A stretch of 64,000 nucleotides of DNA, taken from Acidimicrobiales bacterium MED-G01. Its GTDB lineage: Bacteria > Actinomycetota > Acidimicrobiia > Acidimicrobiales > Poriferisodalaceae. Where the stretch lies: the NCBI GenBank assembly GCA_002457435.1, contig NTLA01000002.1, forward strand, positions 62,001-126,000. Reading direction: 5' to 3'. Below the pieces are notes generated by a model, which was given only the letters and a program-made list of their open reading frames with translations, searched no databases and was not told where the DNA came from. The translations under genes were made by a program, and so were the position numbers. Below are positions 57,424-64,000 of this stretch, one piece after another; position 1 is the stretch's first letter, and the number at the start of each line of letters is the position of its first letter.

Positions 57424-58509
57424 CTAGCCGGCTATCTCGTTGCTGAGATCAACTACAGCCTCAACCTTCGCTGCAGCATGGCCATTGGCCATAACCGCCT
57501 TGGCGGCCTCCAGCCCTGCTTCCATGTTCTCAACTAAGTCAGCAACGAGAAGGCCTGCTGCGGCGTTGATCGCGACGATGTCGGCCCTTGGACCGGCATC
57601 GGTCCCAGCGAACAACTCATGCATTATCTGCACATTGTCTTCTGGAGTGCCCCCTTGAATTTCAGCCCTATTGACCCGACGAATACCTACAGATTCAGGT
57701 TCAAATTCGGTCTCGCCTACGACTTCACCCTCACGGACCTCATAGATACGGGTTGAATCAGTAATCGTAATTTCATCAAGACGGTCACCTCCATGAACGA
57801 CCAGTGCGTGTTCGCTGCCTCTAGCCGCTAACACGCCTGCAACTCTCGGAGCCATGGTGGGATCGCTAACCCCTACTACTTGCCTTTTTACACCCCCAGG
57901 GTGGGACAAAGGGCCGAGGAAATTAAAGGTTGTGGGAACACCAAGCTCAGAACGAACTGGACCAACGAACCTCATCGCAGGGTGAAAGTTTTTGGCAAAG
58001 GCGAACCCGAGTCCCACTTCTTCAACACATCGTGCTACTTGGGCGCCGTCTAGATCGATAGCTAGCCCCAACATTCCCAAGGTGTCAAAAGACCCACTAC
58101 TCGAAGAAGCCGCAACCGAGCCGTGCTTGCAAACTGTTGCTCCAGCTGCCGACGCGACAAAACAAGCCATCGTTGAGACACTCAGCGCGTGAGCCCGTCG
58201 AGACGGGGCGCCGCCGCTTCCGACGATATCAATTGTTCCGTCTGGCACATCCAAAGGAGAAGCTGCGTCCATCATTGCATCCACTAAGCCAGTGAGTTCC
58301 AGTACCGAACCTCCCTTCATGCCCAGAGCAATTATGAAACCTGCTACTTGAGCGTCCGTTGCTTCTCCTCGCAGAATCGACCCTAGGGCAGCCCGAGCCG
58401 CGGCAGGGGTTAGATCAACTCCAGCAACTAGGTCACTCAAAACTCCCGACCAGCCACCAAAAACGTCCAAAGGCACATCGGTCGCAGAGTTGCTCTTACT
58501 CGAAGTCAC
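57424..58509 (-). CDS. trpD: Anthranilate phosphoribosyltransferase
   Basis: IVGSGGAPSRRAHALSVSTMACFVASAAGATVCKHGSVAASSSSGSFDTLGMLGL, FAKNFHPAMRFVGPVRSELGVPTTFNFLGPLSHP, VVHGGDRLDEIT. Confidence 0.95.
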   Translation of the reverse strand: MTSSKSNSATDVPLDVFGGWSGVLSDLVAGVDLTPAAARAALGSILRGEATDAQVAGFIIALGMKGGSVLELTGLVDAMMDAASPLDVPDGTIDIVGSGGAPSRRAHALSVSTMACFVASAAGATVCKHGSVAASSSSGSFDTLGMLGLAIDLDGAQVARCVEEVGLGFAFAKNFHPAMRFVGPVRSELGVPTTFNFLGPLSHPGGVKRQVVGVSDPTMAPRVAGVLAARGSEHALVVHGGDRLDEITITDSTRIYEVREGEVVGETEFEPESVGIRRVNRAEIQGGTPEDNVQIMHELFAGTDAGPRADIVAINAAAGLLVADLVENMEAGLEAAKAVMANGHAAAKVEAVVDLSNEIAG

Positions 58510-58519
58510 CTTTGGGACT

Positions 58520-58894
58520 CTACCGTTCGTTTGTTGTCTCGGTTTCGCTCAAGGCGCGCTGGCGCGCTGCGGCACGGCGCCGTCGCCTAATAATGCTTCG
58601 TCGTTCCCGCTGCGTCGCACCTCCCCAAACTCCTTCTTTCTCTCGCACAGTTATTGCATATTCGAGACAAGGCATTGCGACCGAACAACCACGACAGATT
58701 TGCTTTGCTAATTCAGCGTTGTCGTCTTCATCATCAGGAAAGAAAATCGACGCATCGATACCGCGACAGGCGGCAGTTTGTTCCCATCCCTTGAGCCCTG
58801 GTGCAAAGGGAAGTGTGCTCTGGAAGACATCGGTTAGCGCGTCTCCACGACTGGAATGTAAAACTGTGGTCTGAATCGGTTCGCTGATACTCAT
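58520..58894 (-). CDS. WhiB family iron-sulfur regulator
   Basis: C-x(n)-FFPDD...ICRGCSVAMPCLEYAI...GVWGGATQRERR: WhiB four-Cys and GVWGG motif. Confidence 0.94.
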   Translation of the reverse strand: MSISEPIQTTVLHSSRGDALTDVFQSTLPFAPGLKGWEQTAACRGIDASIFFPDDEDDNAELAKQICRGCSVAMPCLEYAITVREKEGVWGGATQRERRSIIRRRRRAAARQRALSETETTNER

Positions 58895-58958
58895 GTCAAT
58901 CAGGATTCTTTCCCATTGAGACTGGGATTGTCCAGACTAATTGAGCGTTCGGTAAAAT

Positions 58959-59390
58959 TTGAGGGAGGAATCCGAGTTGCCAGACGACTTTTTAATCTTC
59001 GGTCACCGAATTAACCGCAATGCGTGGTTAAGTGGTTCACTATTCTCACTCGGCGTAGTAATCGGCGTCGGGTTAATTATCGGCAATCTCGTGGATCAAG
59101 ACGGAGGTAATTCGTTATTAGTTACAGCTGCGATCTCCATCGGCCTTGTTATCGGTGGATTCGTTGCATCTTGGCGCGCCTCGCGCTCCCACATCGTTCA
59201 TGGGATGCTCACCAGCAGCCCCCCGCTGCTAATTGGCTTTATATTTCAATGCATCAGAATGGCTCGTGGCGTCCGTTCTGTTTCCTGGCTGAGCCTGATT
59301 GTGGTCAGCTTTCTAGCTATCTCACTAGCAACGTTGGGCGGAGTCCTTGGCGGACGTTGGACTCCAAATCGAGGATCTCTTTTTGAGTAA
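58959..59390 (+). CDS. Small membrane protein (start uncertain, TTG at 58977 possible)
   Basis: Four hydrophobic segments; 3' end 50 nt before rnpB. Confidence 0.6.
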   Translation: MREESELPDDFLIFGHRINRNAWLSGSLFSLGVVIGVGLIIGNLVDQDGGNSLLVTAAISIGLVIGGFVASWRASRSHIVHGMLTSSPPLLIGFIFQCIRMARGVRSVSWLSLIVVSFLAISLATLGGVLGGRWTPNRGSLFE

Positions 59391-59441
59391 ACAATCTGTG
59401 CCGACATAACAAGCCTCATGCAGCGATACAGTGATACCGGC

Positions 59442-59800
59442 GGTGAGTCGGCTGGGTGACCGCAGTTGGCCTCACCTTTAGAGACGAGGCAAATTGAGGA
59501 AGGTCGGGACTCCGCAGGGCAGGGTGCTGGGAAAAAACCAGGCGCCGCGAGGCGACGGAAAGTGCAACAGAAAGTAAACCGCCGATGGTTTAGCGCTGCT
59601 AATCACAGGCAAGGCTGAAAGGGTGCGGTAAGAGCGCACCAGCGTGCAAGGTGACTTGCATGGCTTGCAAACCCCACTCGGAGCAAGGTCAAGCAGGAAT
59701 CAGGTGGCCCGCCCTACGATTCCGGGTAGACCGCTGAGATGGATGGTCACACAAGTGAGTGAACTCACTGGACAGAATCCCGCCTACAGGCTGACTCACC
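59442..59800 (+). ncRNA. rnpB: RNase P RNA, bacterial class A
   Basis: Closing P1 helix GGTGAGTC/GACTCACC at 59442 and 59793; CR-I GAGGAAGGTCGGGACTCC; ACAGAAAGTAAACCGCCGATGG; CCCCACTCGGAGCAAGGTC; GGGTAGACCGC; CR-V ACAGAATCCCGCCTACAG. Confidence 0.95.
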
Positions 59801-59854
59801 GCCACCCGTATCGATTTCTACACACAAGCAACCGGCAAGCTAGCGTTCTCGATA

Positions 59855-60775
59855 ATGAATCACAGATCTACGAATATCGATTGGCCTGATGCGCTCGAAC
59901 TAGGCCCGATTACGGTTCTGACAGGCTTAGACAGGGGCAAATACCCGCATGGAAACTCAGTTCTTGTTCAGGGGTCTCATAAGACCGTCCTGATTGACCC
60001 TTCTCTCACTGTCGCGCATCGCGGGGTGCCTACACGGGTTGATCAAATACTTCTATCTCATGTGCATGAGGACCATATTCCTGGAATAAGTCAGCTCAAA
60101 GATGTCCCCGTGTCGTGTCATGAGGCAGACGCTGTAGGGCTTACTTCAATTGATGGATTGATGTCTATGTATGGGTTGCCTCCATCTGTCGAAGAAGAAT
60201 TTCGACAAGAGGTAATACAAGACTTCAGCTATGAGCCTCGAAGTGATGCGTCAACCTTTTCTGACGGTGAGGTCTTTGATTTAGGAGGGGCTGAGATTCA
60301 GGTAGCACATACGCCTGGACACACCCGTGGCCATTGTGCGTTCTTAATCCCTCAAGCCCGAGCTGTCTTCCTGGGCGATATTGAGTTATCAGGTTTCGGG
60401 CCTTACTATTTTGACGCACATTCCTCATTGGACAGCTTCGAGCAGTCTCTGAATCGGTGCCGCTCTCTGGACGCCGACCACTTCATAACTTTTCATCACA
60501 AATGGGTTATTTCCGGCCGAGAATTATTCCTCGAAATGCTGGACGCCTTCGAGAGTGTGATCTCCAACAGAGAATCAGCGATGCTTGACTTCATGAGCGA
60601 GCCAAAATCAATCGACGACTGCGCATCACAGCGATTTGTGTATCGGCCGTCAGTCGACATGAACTTTGTGGATCATGTTGAAACCCGTTCAGCACGGATC
60701 CACATTGATCGCATGATCGAACAGGGTCGCGTTGTGGAGGTAGGCGAGGGAATGTACCGAACTGCTAACGGCTAA
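59855..60775 (+). CDS. Metallo-beta-lactamase fold hydrolase
   Basis: ILLSHVHEDHIPGI (HxHxDH), VAHTPGHTRGHCAFLIP, VFLGDIEL. Confidence 0.9.
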   Translation: MNHRSTNIDWPDALELGPITVLTGLDRGKYPHGNSVLVQGSHKTVLIDPSLTVAHRGVPTRVDQILLSHVHEDHIPGISQLKDVPVSCHEADAVGLTSIDGLMSMYGLPPSVEEEFRQEVIQDFSYEPRSDASTFSDGEVFDLGGAEIQVAHTPGHTRGHCAFLIPQARAVFLGDIELSGFGPYYFDAHSSLDSFEQSLNRCRSLDADHFITFHHKWVISGRELFLEMLDAFESVISNRESAMLDFMSEPKSIDDCASQRFVYRPSVDMNFVDHVETRSARIHIDRMIEQGRVVEVGEGMYRTANG

Positions 60776-60778
60776 GAG

Positions 60779-61354
60779 CTAAGGCATTTTAAGATGTGCT
60801 GTTTCGTTAAAAGATGTCAGCACAGGCCGTCCATCCCTCACGGCTATTCGAGTGATCTGAGCCTGCCCGACGCTGAGGTTCCATGAAATTTGTTCACCAG
60901 TTCCCAGTGCCCAGGAAACCGCAGACTTTATTGGTGAAACGTGCGTAAACACTGCGATATTTGATTCTTCAGCCTCAAGTAATAAAGCTTCGCACCCCAG
61001 TGCGACCCTGCGGTCCAATTCCTCTAGGGACTCCCCTCCCGGTGGCGCGAAGCTTGGGTCACTTCGCCATCGGGTCCATTCCTCCTTGGTGATTTCACCA
61101 ATCGGTTTCTCGTCCCATTCCCCATAGTCCAGTTCGATCCAACGCTCATCAATGCGACAGGGCAGCCCAAGTGGTTCCGCCGTTTGAAGCGCTCGTCGTA
61201 GTGGAGATGAGACAACCGCGTCAATCAGTCCCAACGCGTTTCCTATTTGCTCGGCTTGACGAACACCCTCCCCGTCAAGGGGGTTGTCCACTCGTCCCTG
61301 GAGGAGACCGTCCGCGTTGGCAACAGTTCTGCCATGTCGAACGATTAACAGCAC
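60779..61354 (-). CDS. Histidine phosphatase (phosphoglycerate mutase-like)
   Basis: LLIVRHGRTVANADGLLQGRVDNPLDGEGVRQAEQIG; WIELDYGEWDEKPIGEI; VFTHVSPIKSAV. Confidence 0.92.
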   Translation of the reverse strand: MLLIVRHGRTVANADGLLQGRVDNPLDGEGVRQAEQIGNALGLIDAVVSSPLRRALQTAEPLGLPCRIDERWIELDYGEWDEKPIGEITKEEWTRWRSDPSFAPPGGESLEELDRRVALGCEALLLEAEESNIAVFTHVSPIKSAVSWALGTGEQISWNLSVGQAQITRIAVRDGRPVLTSFNETAHLKMP

Positions 61355-61860
61355 TAGTAGCCCCTCGTTCCTGGATTAATCAGGTCACGATCGATCCGGC
61401 CGCTTCGCAGAAACAATCGTCGTCGCTCAGCTTGATTCATTCCCATTAATCGCCAACTCCAAATCAGCAAGGCCAAGCCAATTAACTCCATAAATACGAT
61501 CAGTAGAACTTCACGATCCGCTAACGGAATGTTGGCTGCACTGCTTGTTGAATCCGTAAATGGCCACCAAAACGTTTCGGTGTTCATCCAAGCTCCATCA
61601 AACACTGAATGCCAAAATATTCCTATTGGAACCGCCAAGGCATGTCTACGAAATTGACGTCGTCCGATAGTACAAACCATCAACCCCATCAACAGCAGAA
61701 TCGGGGCCGCAAGCGTGTGCATGAGGTTCGTCGTACCCAAGAAGACATCTATCGCATCGGGCAGAAGAGCTCCAGCAATTATCAATCGATGATCAATCGC
61801 TGGATCACGAAAAGTGAACCACATCGCTATCAGGGCTGTTCCAGCAAACCACAACAACAT
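61354..61860 (-). CDS. Membrane protein, possible membrane-bound hydrolase-like
   Basis: Several TM segments; LLPDAIDVFLG...HTLAAPILLL...GIFWHSVFDGAWMNTETFWWPF. Confidence 0.7.
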   Translation of the reverse strand: MLLWFAGTALIAMWFTFRDPAIDHRLIIAGALLPDAIDVFLGTTNLMHTLAAPILLLMGLMVCTIGRRQFRRHALAVPIGIFWHSVFDGAWMNTETFWWPFTDSTSSAANIPLADREVLLIVFMELIGLALLIWSWRLMGMNQAERRRLFLRSGRIDRDLINPGTRGY

Positions 61861-61867
61861 GAGATCT

Positions 61868-62584
61868 CTACCGCACTACAAGAGCGCCACACTCGGGACA
61901 TTCCGAGGGTTCATCACTTGGCAATCTTCGAATTCGGTCAATTTCGACTGCGGCGATTTCCAAGAAGCATGCTCCACATGATGTGCCGACAAGCCGACCT
62001 ACTGCCGTGTGATCGCCCATTCGCTTTCGATTGTCTTCGTAGAGTCTTACAAGATCGCTTCCTGCTCGCGTTTCGGCCCCCCGTTTTGCGTCGACCACTG
62101 ACTCGCGTTCCTCTTCAACTTCAGACAATGCTGATGCGATCTTGCCTTCGATAGCGGTAACCGCCTCTTGGCAGTCAATCCTGGCCTTTTCAATCCGAGT
62201 TTCTTCGGTCGCGTACGGCTCGATTCTTTCCATCAATTCAATTATCTGGTCCTCCAAGATAGATTGGCGTTTTGAGAGGGACTCAATTTCGCCTTGCAGC
62301 GCCGCCGCATCTTTCGGTGATGTCATGTCTCCGCCGTACAGAGAACTGGTTGCTTTCGCGATCTTGTCTTCTAACTGTTGGATTTCGGCCTCTCTGTCGC
62401 TTTGACTCTGCCGGAGTGTTGACAACTCGGCCTCAATCAGGCCAAAACTGTTTTGAAGTTCACGATCGTCCGCTTGAAGGTTCGCGAGCTGTTCGTATTC
62501 AGGCAGGGTCTTGGACCGGTGAGCCAGTTGCGACAGCCGAGTGTCAAGTTCCTGAAGTTCGACTAGGACCTCAAGCTCACTCAA
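61868..62584 (-). CDS. C4-type zinc-ribbon coiled-coil protein (CT398-like)
   Basis: Long coiled coil then LVGTSCGACFLEIAAVEIDRIRRLPSDEPSECPECGALVVR. Confidence 0.88.
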   Translation of the reverse strand: MSELEVLVELQELDTRLSQLAHRSKTLPEYEQLANLQADDRELQNSFGLIEAELSTLRQSQSDREAEIQQLEDKIAKATSSLYGGDMTSPKDAAALQGEIESLSKRQSILEDQIIELMERIEPYATEETRIEKARIDCQEAVTAIEGKIASALSEVEEERESVVDAKRGAETRAGSDLVRLYEDNRKRMGDHTAVGRLVGTSCGACFLEIAAVEIDRIRRLPSDEPSECPECGALVVR

Positions 62585-62649
62585 AGCCGCCTCCTTACTA
62601 ATAGGTAACTGCTAACTCCTTACACCGGTTCTATCACGTTGCCTATCGA

Positions 62650-64000
62650 TTACGTCCCATTCTCGTCATCAACAGGAGGCTCCGTCGTAGTGGTGACAGG
62701 GTTCCGATTCGGCACGAGGGCACAATTCAAATACTCGTCTCGATAGATACCGGTAGCTGAAAGCTCAGTCATTCTGCAATTAGCCTCCGGGTGTGGCAAG
62801 AAGCTACCGGCGTCAAGGTCCACTTGAGTCATCGCGCATGGCAAATCAAATTGCATTAGGCCACGTTCAGGGCCTAGATCGATGTCGACCGCGCACTTCT
62901 CTTCAGCCAAGTACAAGGGTCGAGAGTTTCGTTGCGGAGGTGGCGGTTGTAGCAGTGGAATGATTTCTTGCTGCTCTAACACGCGGGTCATATAAGAGCC
63001 CCAGATACGTGCCGGAACCCAACCGCCAGTCCCCTCTCGACCCTGTATATCGGTCATTGAGACTTTTTCTTCGGGATGCCCCATCCAAACGGCGGTGCTC
63101 AGGTGAGGTGTGAACCCGACGTACCAAGCATCACTGAAATCTTGTGCAGTGCCTGTTTTCCCGGCGGATGGTTGACCACTTTCAAGGCGAGCTCGCCGAC
63201 CAGTGCCAGCTACAACGTTGTTGGCGAGCACCTCCGAGACCCAAGCAGCAGTAGTTGCTTTGACAGCACGACGGCCGCGAGGGACATGTTGGTACAACAC
63301 CGATCCACTGGCATCTTCAATTTTGCTAATGAGGAAGGGTTCCATTCTTAACCCACCATTGGCAATGGCGGCGTAGGCGACTGCTTGCTCGAGGGGTGTT
63401 ACCTCTTGAGCGCCTAAGGACATTGACAGGTAGGGGCGAAAAGAATCTTCAGAACTGCGACCTAATAGGCGGTTAGCTACCTCCACAACGTTGTCTAAGC
63501 CTGTACGCAGCCCTAGACGGACGAAGCCACAGTTCGAACTTTTGAGGACGGCGAACTGAACAGTCCCCACCGCGCCTTCGTTTTCATTGAAATTGGTGAC
63601 TTCGTAATCGACGTTGGGGGGATTAGGAAAGGTGCATGGCCCCATTCCGCTAATCGTGTCAAACGGAAATAATCCAGCTTTCTCGATGGCCGCTGCAAGC
63701 ACATATGTCTTGAAGGACGATCCCGGTTGTCTTCTTCCCTGTGTTACGAGATTAAATTGAAAATCCGCAAATTCGGGACCTCCGATGAATGCTTGGACAG
63801 CTCCGGTAGCAGGGTCCACAGATGCGATCGCGACCTCGAAATCACCTCCTCCTTCAGGCAACACATCTTCCACTGCCTCTTCCATATGTCGTTGCAAAGT
63901 GGGGTCAAAGGTTGTCCAGACTCGAAGACCACCGTTGTATACCTTCGCAAAGCGTTCCTGATACGTCTCCCCCAACGCCGGATGGGCGAGTAGCGCTTCA
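62650..64000 (-). CDS. Class A penicillin-binding protein (transpeptidase part), N-terminus beyond right window edge
   Basis: FQFNLVTQGRRQPGSSFKTYVLAAAIE (SxxK), KSSNCGFV, SAGKTGTAQDFSDAWYVGFTPHLSTAVWMGHPEE; frame open to the edge, apparent start at 63975 is TTG (internal Leu). Confidence 0.93.
   Translation of the reverse strand, partial: EALLAHPALGETYQERFAKVYNGGLRVWTTFDPTLQRHMEEAVEDVLPEGGGDFEVAIASVDPATGAVQAFIGGPEFADFQFNLVTQGRRQPGSSFKTYVLAAAIEKAGLFPFDTISGMGPCTFPNPPNVDYEVTNFNENEGAVGTVQFAVLKSSNCGFVRLGLRTGLDNVVEVANRLLGRSSEDSFRPYLSMSLGAQEVTPLEQAVAYAAIANGGLRMEPFLISKIEDASGSVLYQHVPRGRRAVKATTAAWVSEVLANNVVAGTGRRARLESGQPSAGKTGTAQDFSDAWYVGFTPHLSTAVWMGHPEEKVSMTDIQGREGTGGWVPARIWGSYMTRVLEQQEIIPLLQPPPPQRNSRPLYLAEEKCAVDIDLGPERGLMQFDLPCAMTQVDLDAGSFLPHPEANCRMTELSATGIYRDEYLNCALVPNRNPVTTTTEPPVDDENGT

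Noticed and set aside
59644-59889. 81-aa ORF
   Set aside because: Lies within rnpB.
63975-64000. PBP start at 63975 as given by the ORF track
   Set aside because: Codon is TTG within an open frame continuing to the edge (EALLAHPALGETYQERF); the gene is truncated by the window.
1-64000. Mobile elements, prophage, toxin-antitoxin, CRISPR-Cas or biosynthetic gene clusters
   Set aside because: No transposase, integrase, Cas, NRPS/PKS or recognisable TA pair; the lone HNH protein near mraZ is a conserved housekeeping-neighbourhood gene rather than evidence of a mobile element.

Overview
The window is a compact, about 50% GC actinobacterial chromosome segment. It looks like Acidimicrobiia or a relative (WhiB, mycothiol synthase, SepF/DivIVA, Bpa, F420-type LLM protein, no FtsA); the taxonomy is inferred. 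Its core is a complete-looking division and cell-wall (dcw) cluster on the minus strand: mraZ-rsmH-ftsL-ftsI-murE-mraY-murD-ftsW-murG-murC-murB-ftsQ-ftsZ-pgeF-yggS-sepF-yggT-divIVA. Flanking it are ileS, lspA/rluD, menaquinone genes, a two-component/GerMN-lipoprotein operon, a trkH-trkH-trkA potassium operon, a PimB-like/queG block, a DEDDh-UvrC-like nuclease next to trpD, an RNase P RNA gene (rnpB), and a truncated class A PBP. I saw no CRISPR array, transposon, prophage or tRNA, and no obviously new defence or biosynthetic system. The points most worth checking are: (1) a dense AAAGTG/CACTTT motif array upstream of mraZ that resembles an expanded MraZ operator; (2) apparent compensatory substitutions in the highly conserved P4 helix of rnpB; (3) a DksA/TraR-like protein that has lost its zinc-finger cysteines and carries a histone H1-like Lys/Ala/Pro repeat tail; (4) the absence of murF from an otherwise intact dcw cluster; (5) tandem, divergent TrkH subunits. 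All family names come from reading motifs by eye; no database search was run.
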